Assembly (NCBI GenBank): GCA_942490645.1
Contig: CALNXN010000007.1
Span: forward strand, 124,001-188,000
Source: CALNXN01 sp942490645
Lineage (GTDB): Bacteria > Pseudomonadota > Alphaproteobacteria > Rhodobacterales > Rhodobacteraceae
Reading direction: 5' to 3'
Length of the DNA: 64,000 bases
A program made the position numbers and the translations under genes. Position 1 is the first letter of the stretch. Every line of letters begins with the position of its first letter. Positions 1 to 7,906 of the stretch are shown here, piece by piece. A model generated the notes under the pieces. That model did no database searches, was not told where the DNA came from, and was given only the letters and a program-made list of their open reading frames with translations.

Positions 1-2
1 TG

Positions 3-287
3 CTTTTGGCCGTGCGCGATGTGGTCCCCGTGGGCCGTTTGGCGGGGCACTATCACGACACCCAAGGTCGGGCGATGGACAATATCGATGCGTCCTTGGC
101 CATGGGGGTCCGGGTGTTTGATGCGGCGGTAGGTGGCCTGGGCGGATGCCCCTATGCGCCCGGTTCCGCTGGCAATGTGGCCACTGAGGCCGTGAATGCG
201 CATTTAACGGCGTTGGGCTATGACACAGGGCTGGATCAGGCGGTGATCCAAGAGGCCGCGGATATGGCGCGGGCCATGCGGGACTGA
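3..287 (+). CDS. Hydroxymethylglutaryl-CoA lyase, C-terminal fragment
   Basis: This is the 3' part of a gene cut by the window edge. The visible 94 residues carry the HMG-CoA lyase hallmarks: the metal-binding HYHDT motif near the start and the signature VGGLGGCPYAPG, whose cysteine is catalytic in the family. The enzyme splits HMG-CoA into acetoacetate and acetyl-CoA, the last step of leucine breakdown. An enoyl-CoA hydratase-type gene follows after 19 bp in the same direction, which fits a leucine/isovalerate (liu-type) operon. The true start lies upstream, outside the window. Confidence 0.9.
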   Translation, partial: LLAVRDVVPVGRLAGHYHDTQGRAMDNIDASLAMGVRVFDAAVGGLGGCPYAPGSAGNVATEAVNAHLTALGYDTGLDQAVIQEAADMARAMRD

Positions 288-306
288 GCCGAGAGGAGAT
301 GCGGGA

Positions 307-1089
307 ATGTTCGAGACGATTGCGGTTGAGACCGACGCGCGCGGCGTCGCCACGCTGACGCTGAACAGGGCGGACAAGCACAATGCAATGTCGGCGCAGA
401 TGTTGCAGGAGCTGACGGCTGCGGCGGCGCGTTTGGGCGAGGATGCCGCCGTGCGGGTCGTGGTGCTGACAGGTGCGGGCAAAAGCTTTTGCGCAGGTGG
501 TGATCTGGCGTGGATGCGAGCGCAGCGCGACATGGACGCGGCGTCCCGGTCGCAGGAGGCGCGTAAGCTGGCCACGATGTTGCAGGCGTTGAACACACTG
601 CCCAAGCCGCTGATCGGGGCGGTGCATGGCAATGCATTTGGCGGAGGGGTAGGGCTTGCCTGTGTGTGCGATGTGGCCGTCGGTGTCACGGGGGCGAAGT
701 TCGGGTTCACCGAGACGCGGCTGGGGATCATCCCGGCCACCATCGGGCCCTATGTGATTGCGCGTATGGGCGAGGGCCGGGCGCGACGGGTGTTCATGTC
801 GGCCCGGATTTTCGATGCGTCTGAGGCAGTCGAGTTGGGCATTCTGGCGCAAGCGGTTGAGGCCGAGGCGCTGGAAGCTGCGGTCGAGGCGGAGGTGAAG
901 CCGTATCTGTCGTGCGCGCCGGGAGCGGTGGCGTCAGCCAAGCAGTTGGCGCGCGATCTGGGCCCGCGCATTGATGCGGCCGTGATCGACCATACGATCG
1001 CTGCCCTTGCCGCGCGATGGGAAACCGACGAGGCCGCCGAAGGGATCGATGCGTTTTTTGATAAGCGTACCCCGCGTTGGTCCGAATGA
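307..1089 (+). CDS. Enoyl-CoA hydratase family, probable methylglutaconyl-CoA hydratase
   Basis: 260-residue crotonase-fold protein of normal family length. The two oxyanion-hole segments are visible (FCAGGDL at about residue 60 and FGGGVGL at about 112), and so is the active-site segment TETRLGIIPATI at about 138. The crotonase family covers many substrates. The methylglutaconyl-CoA hydratase assignment, the step before HMG-CoA lyase in leucine catabolism, is inferred from the lyase gene just upstream. A GAGGAG-like ribosome site precedes the ATG. Confidence 0.85.
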   Translation: MFETIAVETDARGVATLTLNRADKHNAMSAQMLQELTAAAARLGEDAAVRVVVLTGAGKSFCAGGDLAWMRAQRDMDAASRSQEARKLATMLQALNTLPKPLIGAVHGNAFGGGVGLACVCDVAVGVTGAKFGFTETRLGIIPATIGPYVIARMGEGRARRVFMSARIFDASEAVELGILAQAVEAEALEAAVEAEVKPYLSCAPGAVASAKQLARDLGPRIDAAVIDHTIAALAARWETDEAAEGIDAFFDKRTPRWSE

Positions 1090-1215
1090 TGTATTCGGGT
1101 CAAAAAGTGCGAAAAAAGACCTGAAAAGCCTCAAAGACAACATGCAAATGGGGCAATTTGCTCTAAGAACAATTTCATTATGCCAAGAGTGGCAGGTACG
1201 GCGGAGAAACCAAAA

Positions 1216-1677
1216 ATGGACCCGATGACCGAACAGATACAGGAGCTGTTTTCGAACATCGTGCAGGCGATGAACGACCGCGACGCGGTGGCCTTGACGC
1301 GGCAGTCTTCAGTGCCTTTTGCCGCCTATCTGCTGAATGATGTGCTGGTCGCGCGAAGCCGCGAAGAGCTAATTGAGATGACATTAGCGCGCATAAATGC
1401 TGTAATGAGCGGGGACGTCACGCGCGCGGATGGGCGCATCGTTGACGTGCTGCAAGAAAGCCCAGATCGGGCGACAGTGTTGTTTCAGTGGGAATTTTTG
1501 CGACCGGACGGGTCCGTCGCGATAAGCGATTTGATACGATATATGGTGTCGCGCACGCGTAACGGGTTGGTGCGTATCGAAATGGTGGAATACCTTTGGG
1601 TCAGTGATTATCAAGTGGCCGGAGGTGTCTTGAAGCAACTGAAAAATCAGGAACCAGCCAGGGCGTTGCCAAATTAG
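1216..1677 (+). CDS. Conserved hypothetical protein, possible NTF2-like fold (tandem copy 1)
   Basis: 153 residues from the ATG at 1216, chosen because GGAG sits 9 bases upstream; an in-frame ATG at 1180 would add 12 residues without a better site. No signal peptide or membrane segment. The pattern of a short N-terminal helix pair (QELFSNIVQAM) and later strands such as VLFQWEFLRPDG resembles SnoaL/NTF2-like small proteins, but this is a weak fold guess and no catalytic residues can be named. The next gene is clearly its paralogue (both contain LIRxMVSR, and EYLW or EFLW, near the end). Confidence 0.7.
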   Translation: MDPMTEQIQELFSNIVQAMNDRDAVALTRQSSVPFAAYLLNDVLVARSREELIEMTLARINAVMSGDVTRADGRIVDVLQESPDRATVLFQWEFLRPDGSVAISDLIRYMVSRTRNGLVRIEMVEYLWVSDYQVAGGVLKQLKNQEPARALPN

Positions 1678-1717
1678 GCGCTGCGTGCTGCTGGGTCCCA
1701 AGCCCAAGGAGCGTTCA

Positions 1718-2182
1718 TTGCAGGACATGCGGAAACAGGTCGATGCTTTGTTCCAAAGCCTTGCGCACGCGATGGTTGAGCGGGACCCTCAGGGCCTCGT
1801 GGCGTCTTTATCGACACCATATGTCGTGTACCTTCTGGACGAAATTCTCGTGGCCCATACCTCCGAAGAGTTGCTGGAGTTTGTTCAACTGCGGTTATCT
1901 ACGGCAATGACGCCTGATGTGGCTCATGTGAGAGTAAAAGTGATTGAAGTTCACGAGGATGGTGAGGGCCGTGCGACCGTTTTGACGCAGTGGGATTTTC
2001 TGACGGTCGCGGGAAAGATCGTGACCAGCAATCTGATCCGCAACATGGTGTCTCGGGCCAAGGACGGACCGGGGTTGCGAATTGAAATCGCTGAATTTCT
2101 CTGGCTGAGCGACGTGCCTTTGGCCGAGAATGCGATCGAAACCCTACGCGTCAAACAACCTGCTTGGCTCAAACCGCAATAA
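1718..2182 (+). CDS. Conserved hypothetical protein, possible NTF2-like fold (tandem copy 2)
   Basis: 154 residues if translation begins at the TTG at 1718, which has AGGAG six bases upstream and lines up residue for residue with the start of the preceding paralogue (xxxMxxQ...LF). A GTG at 1685 and an ATG at 1727 are alternatives. Shared segments with copy 1 include LLDEILVA versus LLNDVLVA, and SNLIRNMVSR versus SDLIRYMVSR. It ends 146 bp before nuoA. Function unknown; the pairing suggests a heterodimer or a recent duplication. Confidence 0.7.
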   Translation: MQDMRKQVDALFQSLAHAMVERDPQGLVASLSTPYVVYLLDEILVAHTSEELLEFVQLRLSTAMTPDVAHVRVKVIEVHEDGEGRATVLTQWDFLTVAGKIVTSNLIRNMVSRAKDGPGLRIEIAEFLWLSDVPLAENAIETLRVKQPAWLKPQ

Positions 2183-2230
2183 GCCAGAAAAAACGTCGCT
2201 TAACTGCGGCAATTCGGTTGCCCAGTCCGG

Positions 2231-2259
2231 TTGACCCTGCGCAGTCACGAGAGTAAACC
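2231..2259 (+). promoter_or_regulatory. Candidate sigma-70 type promoter of the nuo operon
   Basis: TTGACC at 2231-2236 is followed, 17 bases later, by TAAACC at 2254-2259, in the only sizeable gap ahead of nuoA. The -35 box is good and the -10 box is poor, so this is only a plausible candidate. Confidence 0.3.
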
Positions 2260-2328
2260 CGTATCAACCACCTTAGCCGGGTGGCGCATGGGCGCTTGTG
2301 CCCTTTTGCAGATGATTGGAGCCTCCAC

Positions 2329-2694
2329 GTGGACGAGATGCTGCGGGAATATCTTCCCATCCTTGTTTTTCTGGCCGTTGCCATAGGGTTAGGCCTTGTC
2401 CTCATCCTTGCCGCTATCGTGATTGCGGTGCGCAACCCGGACCCCGAAAAAGTGTCGGCCTACGAATGCGGGTTCAATGCCTTTGATGACGCGCGCATGA
2501 AGTTCGATGTGCGGTTTTATCTGGTGGCGATCCTGTTCATCATTTTCGATCTCGAGATTGCGTTCTTATTCCCTTGGGCGGTCGCATTTCAGGACATCTC
2601 CATGGCCGGCTTCTGGTCGATGATGGTGTTTCTGGGCGTGCTGACGATCGGGTTCGCATATGAGTGGAAAAAAGGAGCGCTGGAATGGCAGTAG
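2329..2694 (+). CDS. nuoA: NADH-quinone oxidoreductase subunit A
   Basis: Small membrane subunit of respiratory complex I, contacting the quinone chamber. 121 residues from the GTG at 2329, preferred because GGAG lies seven bases upstream and the resulting MDEMLREYLPILVF start matches alphaproteobacterial NuoA; the ATG at 2338 is an alternative. Three hydrophobic segments surround the conserved loop SAYECGF, and FDLEIAFLFPWA marks the second helix. First gene of the nuo operon; the nuoB start lies inside its 3' end. Confidence 0.95.
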   Translation: MDEMLREYLPILVFLAVAIGLGLVLILAAIVIAVRNPDPEKVSAYECGFNAFDDARMKFDVRFYLVAILFIIFDLEIAFLFPWAVAFQDISMAGFWSMMVFLGVLTIGFAYEWKKGALEWQ

Positions 2695-3220
2695 CGGCAG
2701 GGGCAAACACCGCCGGGCCAGACCGGGACGTCGCCACGCAAGAGCTGAACGCGGAATTGCAGGACAAAGGGTTCCTGCTGACCTCGACCGAGGACCTGAT
2801 CAACTGGGCGCGCACCGGATCGCTGCACTGGATGACATTCGGGCTGGCGTGTTGCGCCGTTGAGATGATGCACACGTCGATGCCTCGCGTTACGATTTGG
2901 AACGATTTGGGACAGCGCCGCGCGCGTCACCGCGCCAGTCCGACCTGATGATTGTGGCCGGCACGCTGACCAACAAGATGGCGCCCGCGTTGCGCAAGGT
3001 CTATGACCAGATGCCCGAACCGCGTTATGTGATTTCGATGGGATCCTGCGCCAATGGAGGCGGGTATTACCATTATTCCTATTCCGTGGTGCGTGGATGT
3101 GACCGGATCGTTCCGGTGGATGTCTATGTGCCCGGCTGCCCGCCCACGGCAGAGGCGTTGCTCTATGGAATCATGCAGTTGCAACGCAAGATGCGGCGGA
3201 CAGGGACGATTGTACGATGA
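2685..3220 (+). CDS. nuoB: NADH-quinone oxidoreductase subunit B, reading frame disrupted
   Basis: Carries the terminal N2 [4Fe-4S] cluster at the quinone site. The N-terminal frame includes ACCAVEMMHTSMPR and then runs into nonsense. The remainder (ERFGTAPRASPRQSDLMIVAG, the GSCANGGGYYHYSY loop, VPGCPPTAEAL) continues in another frame. Removing GT at 2889-2890 restores MPRYDLERFG and a protein of about 177 residues, the usual length, with all cluster cysteines present. As written it would yield a truncated protein. The start is the ATG at 2685 (MAVAAGANT); an ATG at 2664 is also in frame. Confidence 0.9.
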
Positions 3221-3540
3221 ATGATGCGGTCACCCGAAAGTGGGAGGCGACGGTAGCCCGCGCCGATCTCGACGGCTGGGTGAAAACCTATCGTGGGCGT
3301 GTGCTCGGTCACGTACGAAACGTCGACGGCTTCCGAAATGTGACCTTTCTTGCAGAGCGAGAGGCTGACCCTTGTCGGGTTGTCGTGCTAATGGAATGGG
3401 ATGATATGGAGGCTGTGCACCGCTTTGCGGGCGACGATCCGGCACAGGCCGTTGTTCCGAACGACATGGCGTCTTTCTTTGTACAGGCCGACCCGCGTGC
3501 CGGGTTCTATGACACTATTTTGCAGGAGGCCCGCACATGA
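3217..3540 (+). CDS. Small putative ABM-like (dimeric alpha-beta barrel) protein in nuo operon
   Basis: 107 residues, soluble, sharing ATGA with the end of nuoB and again with the start of nuoC, so it is translationally coupled on both sides. Segments such as FLAEREADPCRVVVLMEWDDMEA and a C-terminal ADPRAGFYDTIL resemble antibiotic-biosynthesis-monooxygenase-type barrels that bind small aromatic ligands, but the match is by pattern only. It is not a complex I subunit in characterised systems. A quinone- or haem-related accessory role is a guess from position. Confidence 0.65.
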   Translation: MNDAVTRKWEATVARADLDGWVKTYRGRVLGHVRNVDGFRNVTFLAEREADPCRVVVLMEWDDMEAVHRFAGDDPAQAVVPNDMASFFVQADPRAGFYDTILQEART

Positions 3541-4145
3541 GTGACGCGTTGAAAGAACTCGGCGCCTATGTTGAACTCAAGCGCCCCGATTGCGTGCTGG
3601 GCTGGGACGTGGCCAGAGGCGAGCTGAACGTCGATGTGTCGCCGTCTTCCATCGTGGGTCTGGTCGAGTTTCTCAAGGGCGATGCAACATGCCAATTCTC
3701 GACGCTGGTTGACATAACGGCCGTGGATTACACAGGCCGTGCCAAACGGTTCGACGTCGTTTACCACTTTCTGAGCATGTACCAGAACCACAGGATCCGC
3801 TTGCGCGTGTCGATCCGCGAAGTGGAAATGGTGCCATCAATCGTCGACATTCACCCCTCGGCCAATTGGTTCGAGCGTGAAGTGTTCGATATGTTCGGGA
3901 TCCTGTTTTCGGGCCATCCGGACCTTCGGCGCATTTTGACCGACTACGGGTTTCGCGGCTATCCGCTGCGCAAGGATTTCCCGACCACCGGCTATACCGA
4001 GGTGCGCTATGACGAGGCGCAAAAGCGCGTAGTCTACGAACCGGTTAGCCTTGTGCAGGAATACCGCCAGTTTGACTTCATGAGCCCGTGGGAGGGTGCC
4101 GAATACATCCTGCCCGGCGATGAAAAGGAAGCGGAGGCGAAGTAA
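3537..4145 (+). CDS. nuoC: NADH-quinone oxidoreductase subunit C
   Basis: 30-kDa subunit of the complex I connecting arm; 202 residues, typical for alphaproteobacteria where nuoC and nuoD are separate. The family signature EREVFDMFGILFSGHPDLRRIL spans about residues 112-133, followed by GYPLRKDFPTTGY and QEYRQFDFMSPWEG. The start overlaps the upstream gene by ATGA. The stop shares one base with the start of the next small gene. Confidence 0.97.
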   Translation: MSDALKELGAYVELKRPDCVLGWDVARGELNVDVSPSSIVGLVEFLKGDATCQFSTLVDITAVDYTGRAKRFDVVYHFLSMYQNHRIRLRVSIREVEMVPSIVDIHPSANWFEREVFDMFGILFSGHPDLRRILTDYGFRGYPLRKDFPTTGYTEVRYDEAQKRVVYEPVSLVQEYRQFDFMSPWEGAEYILPGDEKEAEAK

Positions 4146-4318
4146 TGGACATGGTGTTTTGGCTGATCGTATCCGCACTGACCATTATCCCGATGCTGAA
4201 ACTGCTCCCGTTCTTTGGCATCAACAAATGGTGGGCCTTGGTCTGCATCGTCCCGATCGGCACCATCGGTTTGCTGTGGTGGATGGGCATCAAACTGCAA
4301 GAGCTGGAGAAGCTTTAA
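4145..4318 (+). CDS. 57-residue membrane protein inside nuo operon
   Basis: The ATG shares its A with the nuoC stop (taatg), and its own stop shares its A with the next ATG, the same arrangement on both sides. The product has two hydrophobic stretches (VFWLIVSALTIIPMLKLLPFF and WALVCIVPIGTIGLLWWMG) and a short charged tail, KLQELEKL. No family recognised. Coupling to nuoC and its small double-helix form suggest a minor membrane component or assembly helper of complex I; this is inference. Confidence 0.75.
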   Translation: MDMVFWLIVSALTIIPMLKLLPFFGINKWWALVCIVPIGTIGLLWWMGIKLQELEKL

Positions 4319-4704
4319 TGGATGGTGCTGCCGATCCCAAGACAACTGATCTGCACGCGGCGGCGGTTGCCTATTGCGAAGCGGTCTATTTCGCGCAAGC
4401 AGAGGTGTTTGAAAACCTCTGCCATGACCGGTTTCAAATGACCCATATCGAAGACGGCAAGGCCAACTTCTGGGACAAGCCTGCGTATCTGCAGCGCGTG
4501 CGTGGCCGCAGCCCGTTCCCGGCACCCGCCAATTACGAGATCATAAGCATGGACAGCGCGAGCGACGAGATCGCCCGTGTGCATCTGACGGTAGATGTTC
4601 CACCGCTGCGTTACGAAGATCATTTGGGTTTCGTCCGCGTGGACGGGGCTTGGAAACTGTTGACGAAGGTGTTCCGCACAGCGGCCCGCCTAGAAAAGGA
4701 GTAA
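4318..4704 (+). CDS. NTF2-like / putative lumazine-binding family protein
   Basis: 128 residues with the shape of the NTF2-like 'lumazine-binding' group: an N-terminal helix pair (AAAVAYCEAVYFAQ), then RFQMTHIEDGKANFWDKPAYLQRV, then strands ending in LGFVRVDGAWKLLTKVFR. Soluble, no signal peptide. It starts on the last base of the upstream stop, five bases separate it from nuoD, and the nuoD ribosome site lies within its end. Ligand unknown; members of this fold range from enzymes to scaffold proteins. Confidence 0.75.
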   Translation: MDGAADPKTTDLHAAAVAYCEAVYFAQAEVFENLCHDRFQMTHIEDGKANFWDKPAYLQRVRGRSPFPAPANYEIISMDSASDEIARVHLTVDVPPLRYEDHLGFVRVDGAWKLLTKVFRTAARLEKE

Positions 4705-4709
4705 AGACC

Positions 4710-5937
4710 ATGATGGACGGCTCCAAAGGTTTTGAAGATGCCCTGACGGGCGAGCAGAAGATCCGTAACTTCAACATCAATTTCGGCCCACAACACCCTG
4801 CAGCACATGGGGTTTTGCGCCTTGTGCTGGAACTCGACGGCGAGATCGTGGAACGCTGCGATCCGCACATCGGGTTGTTGCACCGTGGCACTGAAAAGCT
4901 GATGGAAAGCCGGACGTACCTGCAGAACCTGCCTTATTTCGACCGGTTGGATTACGTGGCCCCGATGAACCAAGAGCACGCCTGGTGCCTGGCCATCGAA
5001 AAGTTGACAGGTGTCGAGGTGCCGCGCCGCGCCTCGCTGATCCGGGTGCTTTTTTGCGAGATCGGCCGGGTTCTGAACCACCTGCTGAACATCACCACAC
5101 AGGCGCTCGACGTGGGCGCTTTGACGCCGCCGCTCTGGGGCTTCGAAGAGCGCGAAGATCTGATGATCTTTTACGAACGGGCCTGCGGCGCGCGTCTGCA
5201 CGCGGCCTACTTCCGCCCCGGCGGGGTGCATCAGGACTTACCACCTGAATTGCTCGACGATATCGAGAAATGGGCCGACAAGTTCATGTCGAAGTTCATG
5301 GTCGATATCGACGGGCTGCTGACGGAAAACCGCATCTTCAAACAGCGCAACGTCGACATCGGCGTGGTGACGGAACAAGACATTCTGGGATTACGGGTTT
5401 TCCGGCGTGATGGTGCGCGGATCGGGCCTTGCATGGGATCTGCGCCGCAGCCAACCTTATGAATGCTATGATGAATTCGAGTTTCAGATCCCTGTGGGCA
5501 AGAACGGCGATTGTTTCGATCGCTACCTCGTACGGATGGAAGAGATGCGCCAGTCGGTTCATATCATCCGCCAGGCGATCGAGAAATTGCGCGCGCCCGA
5601 CGGGCAAGGTCCGGTGCTGGCGCGCGGCAAGATCACACCTCCATCACGCTCTGACATGAAAACCTCGATGGAAGCGCTGATCCACCACTTCAAGCTTTAC
5701 ACCGAAGGATTCCACGTGCCCGAAGGCGAGGTCTACGTGGCCGTCGAAGCCCCCAAGGGCGAATTCGGCGTCTACCTTGTGGCCGACGGCACCAACAAAC
5801 CCTATCGCTGCAAGATCCGCGCGCCGGGTTTTCTGCATCTGCAGGCAATGGACTACATCTCCAAGGGCCACCAACTGGCCGATGTAGCCGCGATTATCGG
5901 AACGATGGACGTGGTCTTCGGGGAGATCGATCGTTGA
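4710..5937 (+). CDS. nuoD: NADH-quinone oxidoreductase subunit D, reading frame disrupted
   Basis: 49-kDa subunit that forms the quinone-binding pocket with NuoB. The first frame has NFGPQHPAAHGVLRL and HIGLLHRGTEKL, then fails after VTEQDIL. The second frame resumes with GVMVRGSGLAWDLRRSQPY and runs to the expected end GTMDVVFGEIDR. Removing one G from the run at 5387-5389 joins them into about 408 residues, the normal length. AAGGAG eight bases before the ATG at 4710 supports that start. The break is probably a base-calling error. Confidence 0.92.
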
Positions 5938-5960
5938 TGCACCGGCCCCATTTTCCTTTC

Positions 5961-5983
5961 GCCAAAAATACCTCCGCCGGAGG
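5961..5983. repeat. Short GC-rich palindromic repeat, copy 1 (nuoD-nuoE gap)
   Basis: CCTCC-GCC-GGAGG hairpin at 5971-5983, flanked on the left by CCAAAAATA. Read on the other strand it is CCTCCGGCGGAGG followed by TATTTTTGG, which resembles the repeats at 23529 and near 60030. It sits in the only gap of this size between nuoD and nuoE. Confidence 0.6.
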
Positions 5984-6019
5984 CTCCCGCAGTCGCCGCA
6001 CTGACCAAAGGTCGATCTA

Positions 6020-7159
6020 ATGCTCCGCCGTCTCCACCCCGACCAACCCGATAGCTTTGCCTTCACGCCCGCCAATCAGGCCTGGGCCGAAGGGCAGATC
6101 ACCAAGTACCCCGAAGGCCGGCAGGCCAGCGCAATTATTCCGCTTTTGTGGCGTGCGCAGGAGCAGGAGGGCTGGTTGTCGCGTGCCGCGATCGAACACG
6201 TGGCGGGCATGCTGGATCTCAGCTATATCCGCGCGCTCGAAGTGGCAACGTTCTACTTCATGTTTCAGCTGCAACCCGTTGGTTCCGTCGCGCATATTCA
6301 GGTCTGTGGCACCACGTCCTGCATGATCTGCGGCGCCGAGGATCTGGTCGCAGTCTGTCAGGAAAAAATCGCGAAGAACCCGCATGACCTGTCGCCCGAC
6401 GGCAAGTTCAGCTGGGAAGAAGTGGAATGCTTGGGGTCATGTTCCAACGCCCCCATGGCGCAGATCGGCAAGGACTATTACGAGGATTTGACGGCCGAAA
6501 AGATGGGCTGGCTGATTGATGAGTTGGCCGCAGGCCGCGTCCCGACACCAGGGCCACAGAATGGGCGCTACGCAGCTGAGCCTCTCAAAGGGCTGACCAG
6601 TCTGACTGAATATGACAGCGGCAAGACGCAATACAACGCTTCTGTGCAACTGGCGACGGATATCGGCGATACAGTCAAGCGCATCGATGGCACCGAAGTG
6701 CCCTTGTTGATGCCTTGGCAGGGAAAACCCGCCAATGCAGCAGGCAAACCGGCCAAGGCGCCGCGCCCTGCCAAAGGCAAGCCCGCAGATGCCACAGGCG
6801 TGACGGAACAAGAGGCGACGGCCGCATCAAAGGCCAAGCCACCGTCCAAATCCAACCCCAAGGCGGGCAAAAAGCCCCGCACGATGAAGGCACCGCGCAA
6901 ATCGGGCGCGGATGATCTGAAGCTGATCAAGGGCGTGGGTCCCAAGCTTGAGGCGCTTTTGCACAGCATGGGTTTTTATCATTACGACCAAATCGCCAAA
7001 TGGGGCGCGGATGAAGTCGCATGGGTCGATGAGAACCTTGAAGGGTTCAAGGGCCGTGTCAGTCGTGATGATTGGGTGGCGCAAGCCGCCACATTGGCCT
7101 CAGGCGAGGCGACAGAGTTTTCCAAGCGTGCAAAGAAAGATGGTATCTATAAGGCGTGA
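6020..7159 (+). CDS. nuoE: NADH-quinone oxidoreductase subunit E with C-terminal helix-hairpin-helix extension
   Basis: 24-kDa flavoprotein-arm subunit with a thioredoxin-like fold in the first ~190 residues. The N1a [2Fe-2S] ligands are visible as C-x4-C in VCGTTSC and C-x3-C in ECLGSCSNAP. Unlike the usual ~160-240 residues, this protein has 379: a basic, Ala/Lys/Pro-rich linker (about 240-295), then a helix-hairpin-helix-type module starting DDLKLIKGVGPKLE at residue 298. The next gene encodes a second copy of that module. NuoE extensions of this type occur in Rhodobacterales; their job is unknown to me. Confidence 0.95.
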   Translation: MLRRLHPDQPDSFAFTPANQAWAEGQITKYPEGRQASAIIPLLWRAQEQEGWLSRAAIEHVAGMLDLSYIRALEVATFYFMFQLQPVGSVAHIQVCGTTSCMICGAEDLVAVCQEKIAKNPHDLSPDGKFSWEEVECLGSCSNAPMAQIGKDYYEDLTAEKMGWLIDELAAGRVPTPGPQNGRYAAEPLKGLTSLTEYDSGKTQYNASVQLATDIGDTVKRIDGTEVPLLMPWQGKPANAAGKPAKAPRPAKGKPADATGVTEQEATAASKAKPPSKSNPKAGKKPRTMKAPRKSGADDLKLIKGVGPKLEALLHSMGFYHYDQIAKWGADEVAWVDENLEGFKGRVSRDDWVAQAATLASGEATEFSKRAKKDGIYKA

Positions 7160-7201
7160 GTTGAGACTACCCTGACGGGACAGATATAAAGAGGGACACA
7201 G

Positions 7202-7888
7202 ATGGACAATCAAGATCAAAAAATGGCGACGGCTTTTGGCAGCTGGGCCGTGGCGGCACTGGCGGCAGGGATAGCCTGGATTCTGCTGATGCTCCTGGGC
7301 GGCTGGACCTTTATGCAGGCGACGTTTGTCGCGATCATCATCTTTGTGATTGTGTTCTTGCTGGCGCTTTGGATCATGCGCCCGTTGCCTCCTCTGGGCG
7401 CCCCGAAAAAAGATGACACACCGGCCAAGCCGGTATCCAAACCTGCGGCCGCGGCATCAGCGCCTGTGACAACACCTTCGGCGGCAGTTGCAGCAAGTGC
7501 TGCCGCCCCGGCGACAAAAGCAGCGCCATCAAAGGCAGCCAAAGCAGCGCCCGCCAAGAAAGCGCCCGCCAAGAAAGCGGCAGCCAAGAAAGCGCCCGCG
7601 AAAAAACCCGTCGCCGCCGATGGCAAGCCAGAGCTGTTCACTGCGCCACAAGGCGATGCGGATGATCTCAAGTTGATTTCGGGTGTCGGTCCCAAACTGG
7701 AAGGCACGCTCAACGAAATGGGCATTTGGCATTTCTCGCAGGTGGCCAGCTGGCGCAAGAAAGAAATCGCTTGGGTGGATGAGCGTCTGAAGTTCAAGGG
7801 CCGGATTGAGCGTGATGACTGGATCAGTCAGGCCAAGATCCTGGCCAAGGGCGGCGAAACAGAGTTTTCCAGCCGCAAGAAAAAGTAA
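7202..7888 (+). CDS. Membrane-anchored protein with Ala/Lys-rich linker and helix-hairpin-helix module
   Basis: 228 residues in three parts: two hydrophobic segments near the N-terminus (about residues 12-60), a histone-H1-like linker built of KAAPAKKAPAKKAAA-type repeats (about 85-145), and a C-terminal module from residue 154 starting DDLKLISGVGPKLE. The module is closely similar to the NuoE tail just upstream (shared DDLKLI-GVGPKLE, IAWVDE or VAWVDE, FKGR, RDDW, ETEFS). Position and shared module suggest it associates with complex I or its assembly, but no function is established. Confidence 0.8.
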   Translation: MDNQDQKMATAFGSWAVAALAAGIAWILLMLLGGWTFMQATFVAIIIFVIVFLLALWIMRPLPPLGAPKKDDTPAKPVSKPAAAASAPVTTPSAAVAASAAAPATKAAPSKAAKAAPAKKAPAKKAAAKKAPAKKPVAADGKPELFTAPQGDADDLKLISGVGPKLEGTLNEMGIWHFSQVASWRKKEIAWVDERLKFKGRIERDDWISQAKILAKGGETEFSSRKKK

Positions 7889-7906
7889 ACGGAGACAGGT
7901 CCGACG

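Noticed and set aside
7480..7610. Lys/Ala repeat considered as a DNA tandem repeat or VNTR
   Set aside because: The repetition is at the protein level with varied codons; it is a coding linker, not a perfect DNA repeat.
6910..7880. Nucleic-acid-binding function for the HHH modules as a firm annotation
   Set aside because: Only the general fold pattern is visible; the HHH label is used structurally, not functionally.
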